Source of the DNA: Phytoseiulus persimilis
Lineage: Eukaryota > Arthropoda > Arachnida > Mesostigmata > Phytoseiidae
Direction of reading: 5' to 3'
DNA: 64,000 bases
NCBI GenBank assembly: GCA_037576195.1
Contig: CM075103.1
Location: 28,976,723-29,040,722 of the forward strand
The notes beneath the pieces are model-generated. The model saw only the letters and a program-made list of their open reading frames with translations. It was not told where the DNA came from and made no database searches. Positions 33,962 through 45,618 of the stretch are shown here, in pieces. The position numbers were made by a program, and so were the translations under genes. Numbering within the stretch: the stretch's first letter is position 1; each line of letters opens with the position of its first letter.

Positions 33962-36044
33962 CACCAGAACGAAGGATTACACTACAATATCAGACATCTA
34001 ACCCCAATAAAAAATGAGCTGACGATTCATCGGGCCCGCTCTATCCCGCTTCGAATCCCAACGGGGCTCCCAGATATTCCAGAATCCAATTACTCTTGGA
34101 TGCCGCTCGCACGAGCCCTCCGAGAAGTGCTCGGCAGAAATCGAAGCTGACGAGCGCATTCCGAGTGATCCCCGCAAAACCGCATTGAACAAAGTTCGAA
34201 CTCTTCGCTCTTCGCCGCATTCCGAGTCGTTCAACGCAACGTACGAAGCCCATCCAGGCCCACCCGACGCTTCTCAAGAGCTCGTTCCTCTGGTATCGTT
34301 TGAGAACTCGGTCTGCGAGCATCGAACGATAAATCTCTGCGATCCGAGTTCTCGAGACGACGTGCAACCGGGAGCAAGCCAGTCTCACAAGCGAAGCTCT
34401 CACAAGTATTGATGGCAACATCCACGTTGACTCCTGAGAGAAACTCCTCACGTGAAATGTCTCTGACTTCCCCTCAACCCATAGAAGTCTCGATGTACGA
34501 TTCAATCAGCCAGTTGACTCGAGGAGCACGTAATTCATGGTTTAGGAGGATAAACTGCATCTGCTCGCAGCGTAAAACCGAAGTCCTTATATTCTGCAGG
34601 CGAGGCTCCCCCGCAAATTGAAAGCTCTCTTATTTCATCTAACGAGAGTCATGTCGGCAACCTTACTGCAGGAGGCTCAAACCTGAACTGAGTGCGTTTC
34701 ATAAACAAGGACTCCACCTGAATTGGAGACCCAACTATATGCTCATTTCCATTTCAGCAGAAGAACGATCACTGAGAATTTCTCAGCGAGACTTGTGGCG
34801 CCGACACGTAGTTTTCACGTATCTTAGCTGATTGTGGTTCTGAAGGGTTCCCGGATTCTTCCCCACAGATAATCTCGTCGTTGAGCGGGAGCTTATTGCA
34901 AGGGCGGAGCCAGGGGAGGCTCGTTGGAAAAGCGATGTTGTTACGGGGGAACTTGGCTCCCGCTCCTCAGCACACCTCACAACGGACTTTCCAGGAAACA
35001 CGTCCCATGAGGAATATCGGAAACCGCTATTTTCGAGGAACCAATAATTTTCACATCCGGAACATCGCAGGCTGAGCCTGGCGTCGCTCGTTTCAAAAGT
35101 TTACCGAACGCAGTTTCGAGCGATTCCTCGAGTCGTACGAGCTCTGTGAATCCGAGCCGCTTTTAGTTCACTCGTTGAGCGCCTCATTCATCCGCGGAAT
35201 ATCTCGACCGTGGTCAACAGATTTGGGAGAATGAGTCAAAGAGGCGAACTACTGTGAGTTCCGCATTATGGAGCCATAGAATGGAAAGCCACAGAAAATA
35301 TCAGGAGACTTTTCTGCTTTCGTCTCAACTTTCATCGAGGGCTTCCCCATCATCGAAAGAGAGTACATGGAGGATGAGGTTTCTCTTCAGTTCCTGTCGT
35401 GAAAGTGGAAATACTCGTGAACGCCAAAATTCAGATGAATTATCACAGGGAAGGAGATATCGGACATGTTTTTCGGACCAAATTTTAAAGTTCTTTAATA
35501 TTTTTTCGAGTTTCTTCCACCCTCCGGATCCGCCACGGGCTGATCGCGTTGCAGGTATCTCGACATCAAACACGTCCTCAGGGAATGGATGAGCTCCCAG
35601 AGTCTGTATGATGCTGACTTTGGTCCCATGGATGGGGAAGGGAAGTACACGCTTCAAATGTGGATGAGTTTTCGAAGGGGAGAGAGTTCCCCACGGTGAG
35701 GAACTATTGACATGTTGACTCATTTTCACCCTTGTTCACTCATTTGGTCGCTGTGGTGAACCTGCTCTTGAAGTCCGAAGTTCGATAGCTCAACCTCACC
35801 TCTTCCTTTACCGTGTAAATATCTGAACTCATCTCACTCCAGTGCCCGGCGGAGCGGGAACAGGCTCCAGAGGGGAAAACGTGCTTCTTCTCGATGAGAG
35901 CTTTTCAGTGATGCTTTTGGAACCTTCCTGACTGAAGGGCATCGGGATTTTGCGTTCACCGTATACCATGGCTCGGTACCTTCTGTTGAGAAGTCGGGCT
36001 GAAGAAAATTGCAAACATAGTATGGGAATGGAATCGTTCTTAAT
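33962..36044. other. Spacer D/E, short form
   Basis: Lacks the 169-bp segment and a few dozen bases near 35825 (the step from AAATATCT straight to GAACTCATC). No gene is supported. Confidence 0.7.
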
Positions 36045-36050
36045 TTTATT
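36045..36050 (-). promoter_or_regulatory. Poly(A) signal of copy E
   Basis: AATAAA on the minus strand in the context CAATAAAATTAAG, about 130 nt past the YYSG-type stop. Confidence 0.6.
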
Positions 36051-36182
36051 GAAAATCCTGTGAGACTCGTCATCTTTCGGCTACACGAACGTCTACCTAA
36101 GCTGACCAACTTCATCTATAACCCGGACGACTGACGAGCTCCCTGGAATGTACCAGAGAGACGTGGGTGACGGCAGGGTATT

Positions 36183-37258
36183 TCACCCAGAGTAATATCC
36201 ACCTTCGTCGTCGACTCTTTCGTCCCCGTCGAACATCGGAGCATCCTCTTCGTCGTCCGCGTTGTCCTGATCGCGGTCGAAGTGAACCTCCTCGAGCGTC
36301 GTCAAGGTTCGCATAATGACCCGCACGTCCTCTTCTGTGAGTTTCACGTTGGTTTTCACAGTTGGTCACGTGCAGGATCCTGAGCTCGGAGCACTTCAGG
36401 ATCAGCTCCATCATCCACTGGGGAGGCGTCGAACACCCCGACAGGTTCAACGCCTGGGCCTCAAGTTTCGCCCTCTTACGCCTCTCTGCAGCTTGGGCGC
36501 TTCTCGATTGGTCTGCCTTGGATGCTCCACTTGGGGAGGGTTGGTTCTGGGTGGGATAGTTCATAATCCGATTCTCGGAGTGCCTCAATGGAACATCGAA
36601 GCATCCTCTTCGTCGCCCGCGTTGTCCTGATCGCGGTCGAAGTGAACCTCCTCGAGCGTCGTCAAGGTTCGCATAACGACCCGCACGTCCTCTTCTGTGA
36701 GTTTCGTGTTGGTCACGTCTAGGCTCCAGAGTTCGGAGCACTTCAGGATCAGCTCCATCATCCACTGGGGAGGCGTCGAACACCCCGACAGCTTCAACCC
36801 TTGGGCCTCAAGTTTCGCCCTCTCACGCCTCTCTGCAGCTTGGGCGCTTCTCGACTGGTCTGCCTTGGATGCTCCACTTGAGGAGGGTTGGTTCTGGGTG
36901 GGATAGTTCATAATCCGATCCTCAGAGTGCCTCAATGGAACATCGAAGCATCCTCTTCGTCGCCCGCGTTGTCCTGATCGCGGTCGAAGTGAACTTTCTC
37001 GAGCGTCGTCAAGGTTCGCATAATGACCCGCACGTCCTCTTCTGTGAGTTTCGTGTTGGTCACGTCCAGGATCCTGAGCTCGGAGCACTTCAGGATCAGC
37101 TCCATCATCCACTGGGGAGGCGTCGAACACCCCGACAGCTTCAACGCCTGGGCCTCAAGTTTCGCCCTCTCACGCCTCTCTGCAGCTTGGGCGCTTCTCG
37201 ACTGGTCTGCCTTGGATGCTCCACTTGAGGAGGGTTGGTTCTGGGTGGGATAGTTCAT
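36183..37258 (-). repeat. 347-bp LRR modules of copy E (3 units)
   Basis: ATGs at 37258, 36911 and 36564. The terminal unit has the short GYYSG tail. It also has a small local duplication near 36345-36370 that repeats the GTTGGT stretch and disturbs the second LRR frame, so its LRR and its acidic tail are no longer in one frame. Confidence 0.95.
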
Positions 37259-37595
37259 AATCCGATTCTCGGAGTGCCTCAGTTTTCGATGTCGTCGGCG
37301 ATTGCGTTTGCTCTCTATTCGATGCGTGACCTTGCCGCTGTGCGAAGCGCGAATCGCCCTCCACCGAGCACTCTCAAACTCACTCGCGGACCCCTCCGCT
37401 GATGTCCGCTGGTAGAGCACGCGGCGATCGGCGACGTCGATTTATCACTCGTCCGAGCTGACTATGAGTCTGTGCAGCCTCCGCCCGGGGTTTTAAGCTC
37501 AGACTCTCCTCGTTGAGTGTGAGAGTGCAAGGGGGTCGGGGGAGTTTAATCAAGATCGGTCGAAGCGGCGGAGTCGTTGTGGGCGAAGGCGGCAT
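36932..37595 (-). CDS. LRR mini-gene copy E, first exon plus first module
   Basis: Exons 37595-37384 and 37337-36932. The intron acceptor context is CTTCGCACAG. The linker reads HSENRIMNYP, so its first module begins like an internal one. The second LRR reads ELRILDVTN, closest to the general LRR consensus. An extra GATCT upstream of the ATG distinguishes this copy. Confidence 0.5.
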
Positions 37596-37619
37596 GTTGA
37601 TCTGATCTGATATGATTTC

Positions 37620-39760
37620 ACCAGAACGAACGATTACCCTGCAATATCAGACATCTCACCACAGTAAAAAATGAGCGAAAGATTCATCGGGCCCGCTCGA
37701 TTCTGCTACGAATCCCAACGGGGCTCCCACAGATTCCAGAATCCAATTACTCTTGGATGCCGCTCGCACGAGCCCTCCGAGGAGTGCTCGGCAGAAATCG
37801 AAGCTGACGAGCGCATTCCGAGTGATCCCCGCAAAACCGCATTGAACAAAGTTCGAACTCTTCGCTCTTCGCCGCATTCCGAGTCGTTCAACGCAACGTA
37901 CGAAGCCCATCCAGGCCCACCCGACGTTCTCAAGAGCTCGTTCCTCTGTTATCGTTTGGGAACTCGGTCTGCGAGCATCGAACGATAAATCTTCGCGATC
38001 CGAGTTCTCGAGACGACGTGCAACCGGGAGCAAGCCAGTCTCGCAAGCGAAGCTCTCACAAGTATTGATGACAACATCCACGTTGACTCCTGAGAGAAAC
38101 TCCTCACGTGAAATGTCTCTGACTTCCCCTCAACCCACAGAAGTCTCGATGTACGATTCAATCAGCCAGTTGACTCGAGGAGCACGTAATTCATGATTCA
38201 GGAGGATAAACTGCATCTGCTCGCAGCGTAAAACCGAAGTCCTTATATTCTGCAGGCGAGGCTCCCCCGCAAATTGAAAGCTCTCTTCTTTCATCCCAAC
38301 GAGAGTCATGTCGGCAACCTTACTGCAGGAGGCTCAAACCTGAACTGAGTGCGTTTCATAAACAAGGACTCCACCTGAATTGGAGACCCAACTATATGCT
38401 CATTTCCATTTCAGCAGAAGAACGATCACTGAGAATTTCTCAGCGAGACTTGTGGCGCCGATACGTAGTTTTCACGTATCTTAGCTGATTGTGGTTCTGA
38501 AGGGTTCCCGGATTCTTCCCCACAGATAATCTCGTCATTGAGCGGGAGCTTATTGCAAGGACGGAGCCAGGGGAGGCTCGTTGGAAAAGCGATTTTGTTA
38601 CGGGGGAACTTGGCTCCCGCTCCTCAGCACACCTCACAACGGACTTTCCAGGAAACACGTCCCATGAGGGAATCGGGTAAGGTATCGGAAACCGCTATTT
38701 TCGAGGAACCAAAAATTTTCACATCCGGAACATCGCAGGCTGAGCCTGACGTCGCTCGGTTCAAAAGTTTACCGAACGCAGTTTCGAGCGATTCCTCGAG
38801 TCGTACGAGCTCTGTGAATCCGAGCCGCTTTTAGTTCACTCGTTGAGTGCCTCATTCATCCGCGGAATATCTCGACCGTGGTCAACAGATTTGGGAGAAT
38901 GAGTCAAAGAGGCGAACTACTGTGAGTTCCGCATTAAGGAGCCACAGAATGAAAAGCCACAAAAAATATCAGGAGACTTTTCTGCTTTCGTCTCAACTTT
39001 CATCGAGGGCTTCCCCATCATCGAAAGAGAGTACATGGAGGATGAGGTTTCTCTTCAGTTCCTGTCGTGAACGTGGAAATACTCATGAACGCCAAAATTC
39101 AGATGAATTATCACAGGGGAGGGATATCGGACATGTTTTTCGGACCAAATTTTAGGTTTCAAGTTCTTTAATATTTTTTCGAGTTTCTTCCACCCTCCGG
39201 CTCCGCCACGGGCTGATCGCGTTGCAGGTATCTCGACATCAAACACGTCCTCAGGGAATGGATGAGCTCCCAGAGTCTGTATGATGCTGACTTTGGTCCC
39301 ATGGATGGGGAGGGGAAGTACACGCCTCAAATGTGGATGAGTTTTCGAAGGGGAGAGAGTTCCCCACGGTGAGGAACTATTGACATGTTCACTCATTTTC
39401 ACGCTTGTTCACTCATTTGGTCGCTGTGGTGAACCTGCTCTTGAAGTCCGAAGTTCGATAGCTCAACCTCACCTCTTCCTTTACCGTGTAAATATCTAGG
39501 GAGCGACATCAACACGAACTCTTAACATATATTGAGCATTGAACTCATCTCACTCCAGTGCCCGGCGGAGCGGGAACAGGCTCCAGAGGGTAGAACGTGC
39601 TTCTTCTCGATAAGAGCTTTTCAGTGATGCTTTTGGAACCTTCCTGACTGAAGGGCATCGGAATTTTGCGTTCACCGTATACCATGGCTCGGTTCCTCCT
39701 CATGAGAAGTCGGGCAGAAGAAATACGCGATCAATGCATAGAAATGGAATCGTCCTTAAT
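37620..39760. other. Spacer E/F, short form with mosaic 3' flank
   Basis: The part near 39600-39690 matches the B/E/I type of flank (ACCGTATACCATGGCTCGG). The part after it matches the D/J type (TTCCTCCTCATGAGAAG). It is a recombinant of the two flank types. No gene. Confidence 0.7.
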
Positions 39761-39766
39761 TTTATT
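39761..39766 (-). promoter_or_regulatory. Poly(A) signal of copy F
   Basis: AATAAA on the minus strand, about 220 nt past the stop of the long acidic tail. Confidence 0.55.
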
Positions 39767-39985
39767 AAGAATTCGGTGAGACTCTTCATCTTCCGGCTAC
39801 TAGTACGTCTACATTAGCTACCTAAGCTTTCTACCTAAGCTGATCAAGCTCATATCCAACCTGGACCACAAAACAAACCGCCGATCGAAGAGGAACAAGA
39901 GCGGGCTACCGGTTCCCCTCCCGAGAACTAGAATGGACGAGCTCCCGGGAATGTATCAGAGGGAAGGGACCGACGGCAGGGGATC

Positions 39986-41443
39986 TCAGCCAGAGTCATA
40001 TCCCTTTTCGATGCCCACATCCTGGTCGACTTCACCGCCGTCGTCGACAACTTCGTCCTCGTCGACTCTTTCGCCCCCGTCGAACATCGGAGCATCCTCT
40101 TCGTCGCCCGCGTTGTCCTGATCGCGGTCGAAGTGAACCTTTTCGAGCGTCGTCAAGGTTCGCATAACGACCCACACGTCCTCTTCTGTGAGTTTCCTGT
40201 TGGTCACGTCCAGGCTCCTGAGTTCGGAGCACTTCAGGATCAGCTCCATCATCCACTGGGGAGTCGTCGAACATCCCGACAGCTTCAACCCTTGGGCCTC
40301 AAGTTTCGCCCTCTTACGCCTCTCTGCAGCTTGGGCGCTTCTCGACTGGTCTGCCTTGGATGCTCCACTTGAGGAGGGTTGGTTCTGGGTGGGATAGTTC
40401 ATAATCCGATCTTCAGAGTGCCTCAATGGAACATCGAAGCATCCTCTTCGTCGCCCGCGTTGTCCTGATCGCGGTCGAAGTGAACCTTCTCGAGCGTCGT
40501 CAAGGTTCGCATAACGACCCGCACGTCCTCTTCTGTGAGTTTCGTGTTGGTCACGTCTAGGCTCCTGAGTTCGGAGCACTTCAGGATCAGCTCCATCATC
40601 CACTGGGGAGGCGTCGAACATCCCGACAGCTTCAACCCTTGGGCCTCAAGTTTCGCCCTCTTACGCCTCTCTGCAGCTTGGGCGCTTCTCGACTGGTCTG
40701 CCTTGGATGCTCCACTTGAGGAGGGTTGGTTCTGGGTGGGATAGTTCATAATCCGATCTTCAGAGTGCCTCAATGGAACATCGGAGCATCCTCTTCGTCG
40801 CCCGCGTTGTCCTGATCGCGGTCGAAGTGAACCTTTTCGAGCGTCGTCAAGGTTCGCATAACGACCCGCACGTCCTCTTCTGTGAGTTTCGTGTTGGTCA
40901 CGTCCAGGATCCTGAGCTCGGAGCACTTCAGGATCAGCTCCATCATCCACTGGGGAGGCGTCGAACATCCCGACAGCTTCAACCCTTGGGCCTCAAGTTT
41001 CGCCCTCTCACGCCTCTCTGCGGCTTGGGCGCTTCTCGACTGGTCTGCCTTGGATGCTCCACTTGAGGAGGGTTGGTTCTGGGTGGGATAGTTCATAATC
41101 CGATTCTCGGAGTGCCTCAATGGAACATCGAAGCATCCTCTTCGTCGCCCGCGTTGTCCTGATCGCGGTCGAAGTGAACCTCCTCGAGCGTCGTCAAGGT
41201 TCGCATAACGACCCGCACGTCCTCTTCTGTGAGTTTCGTGTTGGTCACGTCTAGGCTTCTGAGTTCGGAGCACTTCAGGATCAGCTCCATCATCCACTGG
41301 GGAGGCGTCGAACACCCCGACAGGTTCAACGCCTGGGCCTCAAGTTTCGCCCTCTTACGCCTCTCTGCAGCTTGGGCGCTTCTCGACTGGTCTGCCTTGG
41401 ATGCTCCACTTGAGGAGGGTTGGTTCTGGGTGGGATACTTCAT
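39986..41443 (-). repeat. 347-bp LRR modules of copy F (4 units), best terminal unit
   Basis: ATGs at 41443, 41096, 40749 and 40402. The terminal unit is the cleanest in the window. Its LRR frame continues without interruption into DAPMFDGGERVDEDEVVDDG and ends GIEKGYDSG at 39986, a strongly acidic C-terminus of about 35 residues. It shows what the single-module ancestor's C-terminus probably looked like. Confidence 0.95.
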
Positions 41444-41780
41444 ATACCGATTCTCGGAGTGCCTCAGTTTTCGGTGTCGTCGGCGATTGCGCCTGCTCTC
41501 TATTCGATGCGTGACCTTGTCGCTGTGCAAAGCGCGAATCGCCCTCCACCGAGCACTCTCAAACTCACTCGCGGACCCCCCCGCTGATGTCCGCTGGTAG
41601 AGCACGCGGCGATCGGCGACGTCGATTTATCACTCGTCCGAGCTGACTATGAGTCTGTGCAGCCTCCGTCCGGGGCTTTAAGCTCAGACTCTCCTCGTTG
41701 AGTGTGAGAAAGCGAGGGGGTCGGGAGAGTTTAATCAAGATCGGTCGAAGCGGCGGAGTCGTTGTGGGCGAAGGCGGCAT
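41117..41780 (-). CDS. LRR mini-gene copy F, first exon plus first module
   Basis: Exons 41780-41569 and 41522-41117. Exon 1 has IKLSRPPRFLTL, with Ser and Phe where others have Pro and Thr. The linker has HSDKVTHRIESRRNRRR. The first module ends DASMFH-stop like most others. Confidence 0.5.
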
Positions 41781-41801
41781 GTCGATCTGATATGATTTCA
41801 C

Positions 41802-43897
41802 CAGAACGAACGATTACACTACAATATCAGACATCTCACCACAGTAAAAAATGAGCTAAAGATTCATCGGGCCCGCTCGATTCTGCTACGAATCCCAACG
41901 GGGCTCCCAAAGATTCCAGAATCCAATTACTCTTGGATGCCGCTCGCACGAGCCCTCCGAGAAGTGCTCGGCAGAAATCGAAGCTGACGAGCGCATTCCG
42001 AGTGATCCCCGCAAAACCGCATTGAACAAAGTTCGAACTCTTCGCTCTTCGCCGCATTCCGAGTCGTTCAACGCAACGTACGAAGCCCATCCAGGCCCAC
42101 CCGACGCTTCTCAAGAGCTCGTTCCTCTGGTATCGTTTGGGAACTCGGTCTGCGAGCATCGAACGATGAATCTTTGCGATCCGAGTTCTCGAGACGACGT
42201 GCAACCGGGAGCAAGCCAGTCTCACAAGCGAAGCTCTCACAAGTATTGATGGCAACATCCACGTTGACTCCTGAGAGAAACTCCTCACGTGAAATGTCTC
42301 TGACTTCCCCTCAACCCACAGAGGTCTCGATATACGATTCAATCAGCCAGTTGACTCGAGGAGCACGTAATTCATGGTTCAGGAGGATAAACTGCATCTG
42401 CTCGCAGCGTAAAACCGAAGTCGTTATATTCTGCAGGCGAGGCTCCCCCGCAAATTGAAAGCTCTCTTATTTCATCTAACGAGAGTCATGTCGGCAACCT
42501 TACTGCAGGAGGCTCAAACCTGAACTGAGTGCGTTTCATAAACAAGGACTCCACCTGAATTGGAGACCCAACTATATGCTCATTTCCATTTCAGCAGAAG
42601 AACGATCACTGAGAATTTCTCAGCGAGACTTGTGGCGCCGACACGTAGTTTTCACGTATCTTAGCTGATTGTGGTTCTGAAGGGTTCCCGGATTCTTCCC
42701 CACAGATAATCTCGTCGTTGAGCGGGAGCTTATTGCAAGGGCGGAGCCAGGGGAGGCTCGTTGGAAAAGCGATGTTGTTACGGGGGAACTTGGCTCCCGC
42801 TCCTCAGCACACCTCACAACGGACTTTCCAGGAAACACGTCCCATGAGGGAATCGGGTGAGGTATCGGAAACCGCTATTTTCGAGGAACCAATAATTTTC
42901 ACATCCGGAACATCACAGGCTGAGCCTGGCGTCGCTCGTTTCAAAAGTTTACCGAACGCAGTTTCGAGCGATTCCTCGAGTCGTTCGAGCTCTGTGAATC
43001 CGAGCCGCTTTTAGTTCACTCGTTGAGCGCCTCATTCATCCGCGGAATATCTCGACCGTGGTCAACAGATTTGGGAGAATGAGTCAAAGAGGCGAACTAC
43101 TGTGAGTTCCGCATTATGGAGCTACAGAATGAAAAGCCACAAAAAATTTCAGGAGACTTTTCTGCTTTCGTCTCAACTTTCATCGAGGGCTTCCCCATCC
43201 TCGAAAGAGAGTACATGGAGGATGAGGTTTCTCTTCAGTTCCTGTCGTGAACGTGGAAATACTCATGAACGCCAAAATTCAGATGAATTATCACAGGGAA
43301 GGAGATATCGGACATGTTTTTCGGACCAAATTTTAAGTTTCAAGTTCTTTAATATTTTTTCGAGTTTCTTCCACCCTCCGGCTCCGCCACCGGCTGATCG
43401 CGTTGCAGGTATCTCGACATCAAACACGTCCTCACGGAATGGATGAGCTCCCAGAGTCTGTATGATGCTGACTTTGGTCCCATGGATGGGGAAGGGAAGT
43501 ACACGCTCCAAATGTGGATGAGTTTTCGAAGGGGAGAGAGTTCCCAACGATGAGGAGCTTCTGATATGTTGACTCATTTTCACCCTTGTTCACTCATTTG
43601 GTCGCTGTGGTGAACCTGCTCTTGAAGTCCGAAGTTCGATAGCTCAACCTCACCTCTTCCTTTACCGTGTAAATATCTGAACTCATCTCACTCCAGTGCC
43701 CGGCGGAGCGGGAACAGGCTCCAGAGGGGAGAACGTGCTTCTTCTCGATGAGAGCTTTTCAGTGATGCTTTTGGAACCTTCCTGACTGAAGGGCATCGGG
43801 ATTTTGCGTTCACCGTATACCATGGCTCGGTACCTTCTGTTGAGAAGTCGGGCTGAAGAAAATTGCAAACATAGTATGGGAATGGAATCGTTCTTAA
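41802..43897. other. Spacer F/G, short form
   Basis: Closely follows spacer D/E, including the same missing bases near the AAATATCT-GAACTC step (43675). No confident gene. Confidence 0.7.
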
Positions 43898-43903
43898 TTT
43901 TAT
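43898..43903 (-). promoter_or_regulatory. Poly(A) signal of copy G
   Basis: AATAAA on the minus strand, CAATAAAATTAAG context. Confidence 0.55.
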
Positions 43904-44123
43904 TGAAAATCCTGTGAGACTCGTCATCTTCCGGCTACTTGTACGTCTACATTAGCTACCTAAGCTTTCTACCTAAGCTGATCAAGCTCATATCCAACCT
44001 GGACCACAGAACAAACCGCCGATCGAAGAGGAACAAGAGCGGGCTACCGGTTCCCCTCCCAAGAACTAGAATGGACGAGCTCCCGGGAATGTATCAGAGG
44101 GAAGGGACCGACGGCAGGGGATC

Positions 44124-45260
44124 TCAGCCAGAGTCATATCCCTCTTCGATGCCCACATCCTGGTCGACTTCACCGCCCTCGTCGACAACTTCGTCCTCGT
44201 CGAAGATGGGAGCATCTTCTCCCTCAAACATGCATCGTTTTCCTCAAAAATGGGTGCCTCTTCTTCGTCGCCCGCGTTGTCCTGATCGCGGTCGAAGTGA
44301 ACCTCCTCGAGCGTCGTCAAGATTCGCATAACGACCCGCACGTCCTCTTCTGTGAGTTTCGTGTTGGTCACGTCCGGGATCCTGAGCTCGGAGCACTTCA
44401 GGATCAGCTCCATCATCCACTGGGGAGGCGTCGAACACCTCGACAGCTTCAACCCTTGGGCCTCAAGTTTCGCCCTCTCACGCCTCTCTGCAGCTTGGGC
44501 GCTTCTCGACTGGTCTGCCTTGGATGCTCCACTTGAGGAGGGTTGGTTCTGGGTGGGATAGTTCATAATCCGATCCTCAAAGTGCGTCAATGGAACATCG
44601 AAGCATCCTCTTCGTCGCCCGCGTTGTCCTGATCGCGGTCGAAGTGAACCTCCTCGAGCGTCGTCAAGATTCGCATAACGACCCGCACGTCCTCTTCTGT
44701 GAGTTTCCTGTTGGTCACGTCCAGGATCCTGAGCTCGGAGCACTTCAGGATCAGCTCCATCATCCACTGGGGAGGCGTCGAACACCCCGACAGGTTCAAC
44801 GCCTGGGCCTCAAGTTTCGCCCTCTTACGCCTCTCTGCAGCTTGGGCGCTTCTCGACTGGTCTGCCTCGGATGCTCCACTTGAGGAGGGTTGGTTCTGGG
44901 TGGGATAGTTCATAATCCGATCCTCAGAGTGCCTCAATGGAACATCGAAGCATCCTCTTCGTCGCCCGCGTTGTCCTGATCGCGGTCGAAGTGAACCTCC
45001 TCGAGCGTCGTCAAAGTTCGCATAACGACCAGCACGTCCTCTTCTGTGAGTTTCGTGTTGGTCACGTCCAGTATCCTGAGCTCGGAGCACTTCAGTATCA
45101 GCTCCATCATCCACTGGGGAGGCGTCGAACACCCCGACAGGTTCAACGCCTGGGCCTCAAGTTTCGCACTCTTACGCCTCTCTTCAGCTTGGGCGCTTCT
45201 CGACTGGTCTGCCTTGGATGCTCCACTTGAGGAGGGTTGGTTCTGGGTGGGATACTTCAT
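44124..45260 (-). repeat. 347-bp LRR modules of copy G (3 units)
   Basis: ATGs at 45260, 44913 and 44566. The terminal unit is of the long-tail type, but with fewer Val-Asp/Glu repeats than A or D (one block less). The LRR frame reads EEEAPIFEENDACLREK and leaves the GYDSG frame. Confidence 0.95.
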
Positions 45261-45597
45261 ATACCGATTCTCGGAGTGCCTCAGTTTTCGGTGTCGTCGG
45301 CGATTGCGTTTGCTCTCTATTCGATGCGTGACCTTGCCGCTGTGCAAAGCGCGAATCGCCCTCCACCGAGCACTCTCAAACTCACTCGCGGACCCCCCCG
45401 CTGATGTCCGCTGGTAGAGCACGCGGCGATCGGCGACGTCGATTTATCACTCGTCCGAGCTGACTATGAGTCTGTGCAGCCTCCGTCCGGGGTTTTAAGC
45501 TCAGACTCTCCTCGTTGAGTGTGAGAGTGCGAGGGGGTCGGGAGAGTTTAATCAAGATCGGTCGAAGCGGCGGAGTCGTTGTGGGCGAAGGCGGCAT
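44934..45597 (-). CDS. LRR mini-gene copy G, first exon plus first module
   Basis: Exons 45597-45386 and 45339-44934. The first module carries private changes (AQAEERRKSAKLE, EEDVLVVMRTL), making it one of the more diverged first modules. The ORF is open throughout. Confidence 0.5.
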
Positions 45598-45618
45598 GTC
45601 GATCTGATATGATTTCAC

